NCBI RefSeq assembly: GCF_000262305.1
Contig: NC_017910.1
Coordinates: 2,728,001 to 2,792,000, forward strand
Reading direction: 5' to 3'
Length of the DNA stretch: 64,000 bases
Origin: Shimwellia blattae DSM 4481 = NBRC 105725
Lineage (GTDB): Bacteria > Pseudomonadota > Gammaproteobacteria > Enterobacterales > Enterobacteriaceae
Shown: piece by piece, positions 16,111-25,284 of the stretch
Layout: each line of letters starts with the position of its first letter
Position numbering within the stretch: position 1 is the stretch's first letter
Program-made: the position numbers and the translations under genes
Notes under the pieces: model-generated
Databases searched by the model: none
Seen by the model: the letters and a program-made list of their open reading frames with translations, nothing else
What the model was told of the DNA's origin: nothing

Positions 16111-18918
16111 TTAATCGACGTTCAGCGCGTCATTGACCAGATCTTGCTGCTGTTTCTGGTGGACAGACATATAACCCACAGCCGGAGAGGCAGATGCCGG
16201 GCGGCCCGCGTAACGCAGTGCGGAGCCAAACGGAATCACATCACGAAGGTGGTGCTGGCTACAGTACCAGGCGCCCTGGTTGAGCGGCTCTTCCTGGCAC
16301 CATACAAAGTCATGAACATGGGCATAAGGTTTTAACGCCTCCTGCACGGACTGATGCGGGAACGGATACAGCTGTTCGATACGCACAATCGCCACGTCCT
16401 GCTGCTCATTCTTACGGCGCTGCTCTAACAGGTCGTAGTACACCTTGCCGGAGCACAGCACCACGCGTTTCACCGCTTTCGGATCCAGCTCATCAATCTC
16501 ACCAATGGCGGGCTGGAAGGTGCCGTTCGCCAGCTCATCCAGGCTGGAGATAGCCAGCGGATGGCGCAGCAGCGACTTCGGAGACATCACCACCAGCGGG
16601 CGGCGCATACCGCGCAGCGCCTGACGGCGCAGCATGTGGTAGACCTGAGCCGGGGTAGACGGCACACACACCTGAATGTTCTGTTCAGCACACAGCTGCA
16701 GGTAACGCTCCAGACGGGCGGAGGAGTGCTCCGGACCCTGGCCTTCATAACCGTGGGGCAGCAGCATCACCAGGCCACACATCCGGCCCCATTTCTGCTC
16801 ACCGGAGCTGATGAACTGGTCAATCACCACCTGGGCGCCGTTCGCAAAGTCACCAAACTGGGCTTCCCAGATGGTCAGCGTGCGCGGCTCCGCCGTGGCA
16901 TAGCCATATTCAAAGGCCAGTACGGCTTCTTCAGACAGTACCGAATCCCACACTTTGAAATCGCCCTGGCCGTTATGCACATGGGCAAGCGGGGTGTAGG
17001 TAGAGCCGTTACGCTGGTTATGGATAACCGCATGGCGGTGGAAGAATGTACCGCGCCCGGAGTCCTCACCAGAGATACGTACCGGTACGCCTTCATCCAC
17101 CAGGGTAGCATAGGCCAGGTTCTCTGCCCCACCCCAGTCAAACGGCTTCTCGCCGTTGGCCATCAGCTGGCGGTCACCGTAGATTTTCGCCACGCGGGAC
17201 TGCATCTCAACCGCTTCCGGCACGGTGCTGATACGCTTAGCCAGCTCCTGAAGACGCTTCATCTCTACCTTGTTGGGGTAGCTTTCGTCCCACTCGTGGT
17301 TGAGGTACGGCGACCAGGTAAAGGAGTGCATGTTCATCGGGCGCCACTCTTTCACCACGCATTCACCGGCATCCAGCGCATCGCGGTACAGGTTCACCAG
17401 CTCTGTGGCATCTTCGAGGGTCGCGACCTTGTCCTGCTCCAGCTTGTCGGCATACAGCTTGCGCGGGGTCGGGTGTTTTTTAATTTTCTGGTACATCAGC
17501 GGCTGGGTCGCACTTGGCTCATCCGCTTCGTTATGGCCGTGGCGGCGATAGCAGACCAGATCGATAAACACGTCGCGTTTAAAGGTATTGCGGAAGTCCA
17601 GCGCCAGGCGGGTAACAAATGCCACCGCTTCCGGATCGTCTGCGTTGACGTGGAAAATCGGCGCCTGCACCATCTTACCGATATCGGTACAGTATGGTGT
17701 CGAGCGGGCATCCAGCGGGTTAGAGGTGGTAAAGCCCACCTGGTTGTTGATAACAATACGTACCGTGCCGCCCACTTCGTAGCCGCGGGCTTTGGACATG
17801 TTCAGGGTTTCCTGAACCACGCCCTGGCCGGCCACGGCCGCATCCCCGTGGATGGTGATCGGCAGGACCTGGTTGCTGCCAGGCTGATCCAGACGATCAA
17901 GGCGCGCACGCACAGATCCCATCACTACCGGGCTGACAATCTCAAGGTGAGACGGGTTAAACGCCAGCGCCAGGTGAACCAGGCCACCTTCGGTTTCCAC
18001 GTCAGACGAGAAGCCCATGTGGTACTTCACGTCACCGGTGCCCAGGTGCTCTTTATGTTTACCGGCAAATTCGTCGAACAGATCCTGGGATTTTTTACCC
18101 AGCACGTTAATCAGTACGTTAAGACGGCCACGGTGTGCCATCCCCAGTACCACTTCACGGGTGCCGTTTTTTCCCCCGTGGCGAATCATCTCTTTGAGCA
18201 TCGGGATCAGGGCATCGCCCCCTTCAAGGGAGAAACGCTTCGCCCCCGGGAACTTCGCCCCGAGGTAACGCTCCAGCCCCTCTGCTGCTGTCAGTTCACT
18301 GAGAAAACGTTTTTTCTCATCTGCGGTGAAACTGGCTTTCCCCACCACCGATTCGATACGCTGCTGGATCCAGCGTTTCTCTTCGGTATTGGTAATGTGC
18401 ATGTATTCCGCACCAATCGCGCCGCAGTAGGTCTGTTTGAGAGCCTCAATCAGATCGCCGAGCTTCATGGTCTCTTTGCCGATGGCAAAAGAACCCACGT
18501 TGAAACTTTCCTGGAAATCGGCTTCCGTTAAATGGTGGAAGGCCGGATCCAGATCCGCTACCGGATCCTGTTTCCACAACCCCAGCGGATCAAGATTCGC
18601 CTGCTGATGACCGCGGAAACGGTAGGCGTTGATGAGCTGCAGGACTTTTACCTGCTTGGCATCGGTGTCAGGGTCGGTAATAGAAGAAGTATAACGTGAG
18701 GCATCCTTCGCCAGACGACGGAAATAATCACGCGTTTTGGAATGGAATTGATCCGATCTTGCCCCCGTACCGGGTAACTGCTGGAACAGAGAACGCCAGT
18801 GAGCATCCACTGAGTCAGGATCGGTTAAGAAGTCTTCATAGAGCTGCTCTATGTAGGACTGGTTTGCGCCCGCCAGCCAGGAAGAGTCCAGCCAGGGCTT
18901 CATCGCGCCGTTCTGCAT
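16111..18918 (-). CDS. sucA: 2-Oxoglutarate dehydrogenase E1
   Basis: Thiamine-diphosphate enzyme that decarboxylates 2-oxoglutarate and passes the succinyl unit to SucB lipoate. It has 935 residues against 933 in E. coli; two extra residues fall near SVVGKASF at about 205. Visible motifs are GMAHRGRLNVL, the TPP/Mg motif GDAAVAGQGVVQETLNMS, RRHGHNEADEPS and GPEHSSARLERYLQL. Begins MQNGAMKPWLDSSWLAG. It is the first suc gene, separated from sdhB by 341 bases. Confidence 0.97.
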   Translation of the reverse strand: MQNGAMKPWLDSSWLAGANQSYIEQLYEDFLTDPDSVDAHWRSLFQQLPGTGARSDQFHSKTRDYFRRLAKDASRYTSSITDPDTDAKQVKVLQLINAYRFRGHQQANLDPLGLWKQDPVADLDPAFHHLTEADFQESFNVGSFAIGKETMKLGDLIEALKQTYCGAIGAEYMHITNTEEKRWIQQRIESVVGKASFTADEKKRFLSELTAAEGLERYLGAKFPGAKRFSLEGGDALIPMLKEMIRHGGKNGTREVVLGMAHRGRLNVLINVLGKKSQDLFDEFAGKHKEHLGTGDVKYHMGFSSDVETEGGLVHLALAFNPSHLEIVSPVVMGSVRARLDRLDQPGSNQVLPITIHGDAAVAGQGVVQETLNMSKARGYEVGGTVRIVINNQVGFTTSNPLDARSTPYCTDIGKMVQAPIFHVNADDPEAVAFVTRLALDFRNTFKRDVFIDLVCYRRHGHNEADEPSATQPLMYQKIKKHPTPRKLYADKLEQDKVATLEDATELVNLYRDALDAGECVVKEWRPMNMHSFTWSPYLNHEWDESYPNKVEMKRLQELAKRISTVPEAVEMQSRVAKIYGDRQLMANGEKPFDWGGAENLAYATLVDEGVPVRISGEDSGRGTFFHRHAVIHNQRNGSTYTPLAHVHNGQGDFKVWDSVLSEEAVLAFEYGYATAEPRTLTIWEAQFGDFANGAQVVIDQFISSGEQKWGRMCGLVMLLPHGYEGQGPEHSSARLERYLQLCAEQNIQVCVPSTPAQVYHMLRRQALRGMRRPLVVMSPKSLLRHPLAISSLDELANGTFQPAIGEIDELDPKAVKRVVLCSGKVYYDLLEQRRKNEQQDVAIVRIEQLYPFPHQSVQEALKPYAHVHDFVWCQEEPLNQGAWYCSQHHLRDVIPFGSALRYAGRPASASPAVGYMSVHQKQQQDLVNDALNVD

Positions 18919-19259
18919 CGTGATCCCTTAAGCATCTGTATGCTTATTTCGCCGTAGAAACTACCACGCACACCGGGGTGTACGTACCGGGGTTCACTTT
19001 TGGCGGGCTATTATTATTATGGCCCGCAAAGGAACCTTTAAAAACTGCCATTCACCCACTGCAACCGGCATTGTGCCTGTCTGGTCCATACCCGCGCCCG
19101 TAGGCATTATGCGGGACGTTCCGCCATCTGTTATGGCATGAAGAACGCGTGGTGATTGATCCTATTTGGCGGTTTTTAGAGGTTTCCTGCCAATCTCTGC
19201 GATGTATCACACCCCCGCCGGTCACCCGGACGGGAGTGCGCCACATCAGTTGCCTGTCA
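18919..19259 (-). other. sdhB-sucA intergenic region
   Basis: No credible gene. It contains a stem of GCGGGC / GCCCGC around a TTATTATTATTA-type loop (19003-19027) and a GC-rich imperfect inverted repeat after the sdhB stop (about 19205-19235). In E. coli a weak suc promoter and transcript processing sites lie in the equivalent gap. I see no strong promoter match. Confidence 0.5.
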
Positions 19260-19976
19260 TCAGGCGCTACGCTGTAACAACATTGATTTAATATGGCCAA
19301 TGGCGCGCGTCGGGTTTAATCCCTTCGGGCACACACTGACGCAGTTCATAATGCCGTGGCAGCGGAATACGCTGAAAGCGTCACTTAATCCGTCAAGGCG
19401 GCTTGCGGTTTCTGTATCGCGACTGTCAATCAGGAAGCGCCACGCCGCCAGCAGACCTGCCGGGCCGATAAACTTATCCGGGTTCCACCAGAAAGACGGG
19501 CACGAAGTTGAACAGCAGGCGCAGAGGATACACTCATACAGCCCGTCAAGTTTCTCGCGCTGCTCCGGCGACTGTAAAAACTCGCGCGCCGGCGGATTTG
19601 TGCCATTATTCAACAGGTAAGGCTTAATCTTTTCATATTGAGCGTAGAACTGGCCCATGTCTACAATCAGATCGCGGATCACCGGCAAACCGGGCAGCGG
19701 ACGAATCACAATTTTCTTGCTACCGTCGCTGAGCGCCGAAATCGGCGTAATACAGGCAAGACCATTCTTACCGTTCATATTCAGGCCATCCGAGCCACAC
19801 ACCCCTTCACGGCAGGAGCGGCGGAAAGCCAGAGTAGGATCTTTTTCTTTCAGCTGGATTAACGCATCCAGCAGCATCATATCCCGGCCTTCCTGCGCCT
19901 CCAGGGTGTAGTCCTGCATCCGCGGGGCGTCATCCACGTCGGGATTGTAACGATAGACAGAAAATTCAAGTTTCAT
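19260..19976 (-). CDS. sdhB: Succinate dehydrogenase iron-sulfur subunit
   Basis: Carries electrons from SdhA flavin to ubiquinone through three Fe-S clusters on the cytoplasmic face of the inner membrane. It has 238 residues, as in E. coli. The 2Fe-2S ligands are in SCREGVCGSDGLNMNG and a later Cys near residue 75. The 4Fe-4S and 3Fe-4S ligands are in CILCACCSTSCPSFWW and CHGIMNCVSVCPKGLNP. It follows sdhA by 16 bases. Confidence 0.97.
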   Translation of the reverse strand: MKLEFSVYRYNPDVDDAPRMQDYTLEAQEGRDMMLLDALIQLKEKDPTLAFRRSCREGVCGSDGLNMNGKNGLACITPISALSDGSKKIVIRPLPGLPVIRDLIVDMGQFYAQYEKIKPYLLNNGTNPPAREFLQSPEQREKLDGLYECILCACCSTSCPSFWWNPDKFIGPAGLLAAWRFLIDSRDTETASRLDGLSDAFSVFRCHGIMNCVSVCPKGLNPTRAIGHIKSMLLQRSA

Positions 19977-19992
19977 TACCAGACTCCGCGAA

Positions 19993-21759
19993 TTAGTAAG
20001 AACGCACTTTCGGCGGGAACGCCGGACGCAGTTTCGGCTCCATATTCACGCTGCGGCGTGTCATGGAATCGCTCTGCGGCAGATACAGGGTGTGGCACAG
20101 CCAGTTCTCATCATCACGATCCGGATAGTCGAAACGGCTGTGGGCACCACGGCTTTCGGTACGGAAGTTGGCGGATACGGCAGTGGCGTAAGCCGTTGCC
20201 ATCAGGTTGTCCAGCTCCAGGCACTCCATACGCTGGGTATTAAACTCGCTGGAGGTATCATCCAGACGGGCATTATTCAGACGCTCGCGGATCTCCTTGA
20301 GCTGCTCCAGCCCTTTCGCCATGGCATCCCCTTCGCGGAATACCGAGAAGTTATGCTGCATACACTCCTGCAGTGCTTTGCGGATCCGTACCGGATCTTC
20401 ACCACTGCGGGTGTTGTTCCAGCGGTTAAGGCGATCCAGGGAGCCTTCGATATCGGATTCGCTGGCATCACGCAGCGCACCCTGCTCGGCAATGGATTCC
20501 TGCAAGTGCAGGCCCGCCGCACGGCCAAAGACCACCAGGTCGAGCAGTGAGTTACCGCCCAGACGGTTAGCCCCGTGTACCGATACGCAGGCAATTTCGC
20601 CCACCGCAAACAGCCCCGGAATCACCACATCTTCGCCTTTTTCGTTCACGGTCAGCGCCTGGCCGGTTACTTTGGTCGGAATACCGCCCATCATGTAGTG
20701 GCAGGTCGGGATAACCGGAATAGGCTCTTTTACCGGATCCACGTGGGCAAAGGTACGGGACAGCTCAAGAATGCCCGGCAGGCGGGATTCGAGCACTTCT
20801 TTACCCAGGTGGTCCAGTTTCAGCTTGGCGTGCGGGCCCCACGGACCATCACAGCCACGGCCTTCACGGATTTCAATCATAATTGAGCGGGCAACCACGT
20901 CGCGGCCCGCCAGATCTTTGGCGTTCGGCGCATAACGCTCCATAAAGCGCTCGCCGTGCTTGTTCAGCAGGTAGCCGCCTTCACCACGGCAACCTTCGGT
21001 TACCAGCACCCCTGCCCCGGCAATACCGGTGGGGTGGAACTGCCACATTTCCATATCCTGCAGCGGTACACCGGCACGCAGGGCCATACCGACACCGTCA
21101 CCGGTGTTGATGTGGGCGTTAGTGGTGGACTGGTAAATACGGCCGGCACCGCCGGTCGCCAGGACCGTTGCCCGGGCTTTGAAGTAGACCACTTCACCGG
21201 TTTCAAGGCACAGCGCCGTACAACCCACGACTGCGCCGTCCTGGTTTTTCACCAGATCCAGGGCATACCACTCAGAGAAGATAGTGGTGTGGTTTTTCAG
21301 GTTCTGCTGGTACAGGGTGTGCAGCAGCGCGTGACCGGTACGGTCTGCCGCCGCTGCGGTGCGTGCCGCCTGCTCGCCGCCGAAGTTCTTCGACTGGCCA
21401 CCAAACGGACGCTGGTAAATACGGCCATCATCCAGACGGGAGAACGGCAGACCCATATGTTCCAGCTCAAGAATCGCTTCCGGGCCGGTCTTACACATAT
21501 ATTCAATGGCGTCCTGGTCACCGATATAGTCGGAGCCTTTCACCGTATCGTACATGTGCCACTGCCAGTCATCTTCGTGGGTATTACCCAGCGCAACGGT
21601 AATACCGCCCTGGGCAGACACGGTATGAGAACGGGTCGGGAAGACTTTGGAGAGCAGCGCACAAGTCTGGCCACTCTGGGAAATTTGCAGCGCGGCGCGC
21701 ATACCTGCACCACCGGCGCCAATCACTACTGCATCAAACTCTCTGACAGGAAGATTCAT
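19993..21759 (-). CDS. sdhA: Succinate dehydrogenase flavoprotein subunit
   Basis: Oxidises succinate to fumarate with covalently bound FAD. The ATG at 21759 gives 588 residues (the E. coli length) and overlaps the sdhD stop by one base; the in-frame ATG at 21771 lies inside sdhD. The FAD-binding motif VVIGAGGAGMRAAL is near residue 11, and the flavinylated histidine is His45 in SHTVSAQGG. The active-site motif HPTGIAGAGVLVTEGCRGEGG is present in full over about residues 242-262. Confidence 0.97.
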   Translation of the reverse strand: MNLPVREFDAVVIGAGGAGMRAALQISQSGQTCALLSKVFPTRSHTVSAQGGITVALGNTHEDDWQWHMYDTVKGSDYIGDQDAIEYMCKTGPEAILELEHMGLPFSRLDDGRIYQRPFGGQSKNFGGEQAARTAAAADRTGHALLHTLYQQNLKNHTTIFSEWYALDLVKNQDGAVVGCTALCLETGEVVYFKARATVLATGGAGRIYQSTTNAHINTGDGVGMALRAGVPLQDMEMWQFHPTGIAGAGVLVTEGCRGEGGYLLNKHGERFMERYAPNAKDLAGRDVVARSIMIEIREGRGCDGPWGPHAKLKLDHLGKEVLESRLPGILELSRTFAHVDPVKEPIPVIPTCHYMMGGIPTKVTGQALTVNEKGEDVVIPGLFAVGEIACVSVHGANRLGGNSLLDLVVFGRAAGLHLQESIAEQGALRDASESDIEGSLDRLNRWNNTRSGEDPVRIRKALQECMQHNFSVFREGDAMAKGLEQLKEIRERLNNARLDDTSSEFNTQRMECLELDNLMATAYATAVSANFRTESRGAHSRFDYPDRDDENWLCHTLYLPQSDSMTRRSVNMEPKLRPAFPPKVRSY

Positions 21760-22106
21760 TACACACCCCATACCACGACAAATCCATAAATCACATAAAC
21801 CAGCAGCGCCACAACAATCGCCAGCTGTAACACCAGGCGAATCGCAAGCGGTTTAATGTAGTCCGTTAACACCTGCCACATACCGATCCACGCATGGATC
21901 AGCACGCTGAACAGCGCCAGCAGGGTGAATACCTTGGTAAAAGCAGAGGAGAAAAAGCCGGTCCAGATTTCCCACGTCAGCTCGCCGCTGATAGCAAAAA
22001 ATCCTACCAGGTAGACGATATACAGGGCCAGTACGATGGCAGAAGCACGGACCAGCAAATAGTCATGTACGCCATTACGACCCAGTGCAGATGCGTTGCT
22101 TACCAT
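21759..22106 (-). CDS. sdhD: Succinate dehydrogenase membrane anchor SdhD
   Basis: Membrane anchor that, with SdhC, binds haem b556 and the quinone. It has 115 residues with three hydrophobic helices. The haem ligand His and quinone-site Tyr are in the SVLIHAWIGMWQVLTDYIKP segment (about 66-85). Its start overlaps the sdhC end by 7 bases and its stop overlaps sdhA by 1, so the three genes are translationally coupled. Confidence 0.97.
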   Translation of the reverse strand: MVSNASALGRNGVHDYLLVRASAIVLALYIVYLVGFFAISGELTWEIWTGFFSSAFTKVFTLLALFSVLIHAWIGMWQVLTDYIKPLAIRLVLQLAIVVALLVYVIYGFVVVWGV

Positions 22107-22489
22107 ACGAGAACTCCTGCAAGAAGTGAAAGCACGACGGTCACCCCAAAAGACATCACCGCGGAACGCTTACCCGCTTCCAGTGTTTCTTCGAGATAGC
22201 CAAAGTCCATCAGCATGTGGCGAACGCCAACCACGACGTGATACGCCAGGGCCGTCAGGATGCCCCAGATGATGAACTTAACAATGAAACTTCCCATAAT
22301 TGAGGATGCCACCAGGAACCCTTCCGGGGAGGAGAGGGATGTCCCCAGCAACCATAACAGGATCCCGATCGCCACAAAGGTGATCACGCCGGATACACGA
22401 TGGAGGATGGAGGCAATAGCGGTGACGGGAAACCTGATTGTCTTTAAATCAAGATTCACAGGTCGTTGTTTCTTCACGTCTTTTATCAT
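22100..22489 (-). CDS. sdhC: Succinate dehydrogenase cytochrome b556 subunit SdhC
   Basis: Large membrane anchor of complex II. Starting at ATG 22489 gives 129 residues (MIKDVKKQRPVNLDL), the E. coli length; an upstream in-frame ATG at 22504 would add five residues. Three transmembrane helices are visible. The quinone-site Ser and Arg are in SILHRVSGV (about 27-35), and the haem ligand His in YHVVVGVRHMLMDFG near residue 84. First gene of the sdh-suc array, with a good promoter about 175 bases upstream. Confidence 0.97.
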   Translation of the reverse strand: MIKDVKKQRPVNLDLKTIRFPVTAIASILHRVSGVITFVAIGILLWLLGTSLSSPEGFLVASSIMGSFIVKFIIWGILTALAYHVVVGVRHMLMDFGYLEETLEAGKRSAVMSFGVTVVLSLLAGVLVW

Positions 22490-22662
22490 GAATAGCGCCC
22501 ACATGCTGTTCTTATTATTCCTTCCTCCGGGTCTGCAGGCGGGTCAGACAGCGTTTTTCTATAACTCTGCGTCATGTAAAACACACTGCTTCCAGGTGTG
22601 AAAAATGGCAGGTTATTACGCTGGTGGCTCGCGGTTGCAAGGTATTCCGGAGACCTGGCGGC

Positions 22663-22691
22663 AGTATAGGCCGTTCACAAAATTATTACAA
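22663..22691 (-). promoter_or_regulatory. sdhC promoter
   Basis: Minus-strand TTGTAA (22686-22691) and TATACT (22663-22668) are separated by exactly 17 bases. Transcription would begin near 22656, leaving a leader of about 165 nt. The E. coli sdhC promoter has the same arrangement. Confidence 0.8.
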
Positions 22692-22728
22692 TTAACACAC
22701 AAATACTTTGCCAGCTTTTGGTAAGAAC

Positions 22729-22744
22729 AGTGATACAGATCACG
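22729..22744. promoter_or_regulatory. CRP site between sdhC and gltA
   Basis: AGTGATACAGATCACG contains GTGA-N6-TCAC, the CRP core. It is centred about 80 bases upstream of the sdhC start point and about 100 from the likely gltA starts. CRP controls sdh and gltA in E. coli. Confidence 0.75.
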
Positions 22745-22778
22745 AACACAACTTTTTATTAATCTTAAATCATTTGAT

Positions 22779-22831
22779 TTGACAAAGATTAAACATTTTT
22801 ATTACATACATCACCTAAAAGGCCGTATAAT
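22779..22831 (+). promoter_or_regulatory. gltA promoter elements
   Basis: TTGACA (22779-22784) with TTACAT 17 bases on (22802-22807), and a consensus TATAAT at 22826-22831. Two overlapping promoters are plausible, as in E. coli gltA. The mRNA leader would be about 300 nt; the rest of the 22490-23139 gap shows no gene. Confidence 0.65.
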
Positions 22832-23139
22832 GCGCAAAAGTTATAGGGTCACTCTGTTACCTGAATATTAGTTATGTAACAGTGTTGCACTATTGACCTG
22901 AGTCGTCTGGACAGTTAATAGTGGTACACCGTACTGAAATAATGGACTGCTAACATCCTGATTTGCTGCTGTTTCGCTATGGTCCGGGTCGTTATTTATA
23001 CTCTGCTCATCGCTCTGTACCCTGCCTTACTCTTCAACAGAGCCGGTGCGCCATATAACACTTTGATAACTAGCCCCTGACACTTATGCAAATCCGGACG
23101 CCGCGGTCCCCAGCGAAAATGGCGCTAAGGAGATAGTAA

Positions 23140-24423
23140 ATGGCTGATAAAAAAGCAACCGTCACCTGCCCGGGTGAAACAGCTGTCGAACTGGACGTGC
23201 TAAAAGGCACGCTTGGTCAGGATGTCATCGACATTCGCAGTCTTGGATCTCATGGGGTATTTACATTCGACCCTGGTTTTACCTCTACAGCATCGTGCGA
23301 GTCCAAAATCACCTTTATTGATGGTGACGAAGGCATCCTGTTACACCGCGGCTTCCCTATCGATCAACTGGCTACTCACTCATCCTATCTCGAAGTCAGC
23401 TATATCCTGCTTTACGGGGAAAAACCCACCCCGCAGGAATTTGAAGAATTCAAAACCACGGTCACCCGCCACACCATGATCCATGAGCAGATCACCCGTC
23501 TGTTCCATGGTTTCCGCCGCGACTCTCACCCGATGGCGGTACTGTGCGGGGTCACCGGTGCGCTGGCCGCCTTCTACCACGACTCCCTGGACGTGAATAA
23601 CCCGCGTCACCGGGAAATTGCTGCCTTCCGTCTGCTGTCCAAAATGCCGACAGTGGCCGCCATGTGTTACAAGTATTCTCTCGGCCAGCCGTTTGTTTAC
23701 CCGCGTAATAACCTCTCATATGCCGGTAACTTCCTGCATATGATGTTCTCGACCCCGTGTGAAGAGTATGTGGTGAACCCGGTACTGGAGCGCGCTATGG
23801 ACCGCATCCTGATCCTGCATGCGGACCACGAGCAGAACGCCTCAACCTCTACCGTGCGTACGGCGGGCTCCTCCGGCGCTAACCCGTTTGCCTGTATTGC
23901 CGCGGGGATCGCCTCCCTGTGGGGACCGGCCCACGGTGGCGCTAACGAAGCCTGCCTGAAGATGCTTGAAGAGATTAACCGCAAAGAGCACATTCCGGAG
24001 TTCCTGCGCCGCGCGAAAGACAAAAACGACTCTTTCCGCCTGATGGGCTTTGGTCACCGGGTTTATAAAAACTACGATCCGCGCGCCACCGTGATGCGTG
24101 AAACCTGCCACGAAGTGCTTAAAGAGCTGGGCATGAAGGATGATCTGCTGGAAGTGGCCATGGAGCTTGAGCATATTGCCCTGCACGACCCGTACTTCAT
24201 TGAGCGTAAACTGTACCCGAACGTGGATTTCTACTCCGGTATCATCCTGAAAGCGATGGGGATCCCCTCTTCCATGTTCACGGTTATCTTTGCCATGGCC
24301 CGTACCGTAGGCTGGATAGCCCACTGGAACGAAATGCACGACGACGGCATTAAAATTGCCCGTCCGCGCCAGCTGTATACCGGTTACACCCGGCGCGACT
24401 TCACCTCAAACCTGGACAAATAA
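23140..24423 (+). CDS. gltA: Citrate synthase
   Basis: Condenses acetyl-CoA and oxaloacetate to citrate, the entry step of the TCA cycle; the hexameric type of Gram-negative bacteria, inhibited by NADH. It has 427 residues, the same as E. coli, with a TAAGGAG ribosome site. Catalytic motifs are LHADHEQNAST (near 228), GPAHGGANEA (His near 265), MGFGHRVYKNYDPRA (His near 306) and VDFYSGI (Asp near 363). Divergent from sdhC, so the TCA genes share one control region. Confidence 0.98.
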   Translation: MADKKATVTCPGETAVELDVLKGTLGQDVIDIRSLGSHGVFTFDPGFTSTASCESKITFIDGDEGILLHRGFPIDQLATHSSYLEVSYILLYGEKPTPQEFEEFKTTVTRHTMIHEQITRLFHGFRRDSHPMAVLCGVTGALAAFYHDSLDVNNPRHREIAAFRLLSKMPTVAAMCYKYSLGQPFVYPRNNLSYAGNFLHMMFSTPCEEYVVNPVLERAMDRILILHADHEQNASTSTVRTAGSSGANPFACIAAGIASLWGPAHGGANEACLKMLEEINRKEHIPEFLRRAKDKNDSFRLMGFGHRVYKNYDPRATVMRETCHEVLKELGMKDDLLEVAMELEHIALHDPYFIERKLYPNVDFYSGIILKAMGIPSSMFTVIFAMARTVGWIAHWNEMHDDGIKIARPRQLYTGYTRRDFTSNLDK

Positions 24424-24443
24424 CCCCGCCAGGAGCACCAGTA

Positions 24444-24473
24444 AAAACGGCCAGCATTGCTGGCCGTTTGTTT
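24444..24473. terminator. Bidirectional terminator between gltA and nei
   Basis: AAACGGCCAGC-ATT-GCTGGCCGTTTGTTT: 11-base arms, T-rich on both strands. It ends gltA, and the nei stop codon sits in its right foot. Confidence 0.85.
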
Positions 24474-25278
24474 AAGATTTTCGCACCACCGGCTGGCAGT
24501 GCGGGCAAAACCAGAACGGCCTGCCGGACAACACGGTTTTAATAATCCCCGTGCCGCAACGCTCGCAGGGCTCCCCTTCCCGCTGAAATACCCGAAAGCG
24601 AAACAGCGCACCGTGGTGGTAATTTTCATCCACCTGCCCCCGGGTCTGATAAGAGAGCCGCGCCACACTCAGGCAGGCATCCGCCAGGGCCGTCACCTGA
24701 GCATCGTCCAGATCCCGCACTGCATCCAGCCCGCTGACCTGCGCCTGCCAGAGGATCTCGGCCCGCAAATAGTTGCCCAGCCCGGCAAGGAATTTCTGAT
24801 CCAGCAACAGGCTGCCCAGTTGACGGCGGCAAAAACGGGGCGACATCAGCCGCTCACGCACCGCCTGCACGGTCAGGGTGCTGTTCAGCACATCCGGGCC
24901 TGCCTTGCTCAGAAACGGGTGGCGGGTAACCGTATCACTGTTGAGCATTTCGATATCCGACGCGCTGTACAGCAAAATGGCGCTGGTGGCCGTCTCCAGC
25001 CGCACCCGCAGGCTGCGGGCGCTGTCGGCTTCGCTTCCGGGCGTGCTCACCCGCCATACCCCGTACAGCTGATTATGGCTGTAAAGGATAAGCCCCCCGG
25101 AAAAGTGGGTCAGCAGGGCTTTACCGTGGGTTTCAAAACGGACAATCGTCTGCCCCACCAGCTGCGGGGCGTAACGTTCCAGTTCGGGGAAGGCAAACCA
25201 GACCCGGGTTAATGGCTGGTGTTGTACCGCTGCCGCCAGCATATCGGCGGCGCGGCGTATTTCTGGTCCTTCAGGCAT
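24472..25278 (-). CDS. nei: Endonuclease VIII Nei
   Basis: DNA glycosylase/AP lyase that removes oxidised pyrimidines in base-excision repair. It has 268 residues against 263 in E. coli. The N-terminal PEGPEIRRAAD gives the Pro2 nucleophile and Glu3; GKALLTHF holds the conserved lysine near 52; a helix-two-turn-helix carries LLDQKFLAGLGNYLRAEILW; and a C-terminal zinc finger has CERCGTG and CPHCQ. The last residues (PVVRKS) extend beyond E. coli. It begins 6 bases after pxpC, where E. coli has pxpA. Confidence 0.96.
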   Translation of the reverse strand: MPEGPEIRRAADMLAAAVQHQPLTRVWFAFPELERYAPQLVGQTIVRFETHGKALLTHFSGGLILYSHNQLYGVWRVSTPGSEADSARSLRVRLETATSAILLYSASDIEMLNSDTVTRHPFLSKAGPDVLNSTLTVQAVRERLMSPRFCRRQLGSLLLDQKFLAGLGNYLRAEILWQAQVSGLDAVRDLDDAQVTALADACLSVARLSYQTRGQVDENYHHGALFRFRVFQREGEPCERCGTGIIKTVLSGRPFWFCPHCQPVVRKS

Positions 25279-25284
25279 ACTCTG

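Noticed and set aside
16561..18531. 656-codon open frame on the plus strand
   Set aside because: It lies antisense to sucA across its whole length. The biased GC-rich codon use of sucA keeps the opposite frame open. No ribosome site or recognisable domain.
19052..19300. 82-codon open frame between sdhB and sucA
   Set aside because: It overlaps the end of sdhB, has no ribosome site and no similarity that I recognise.
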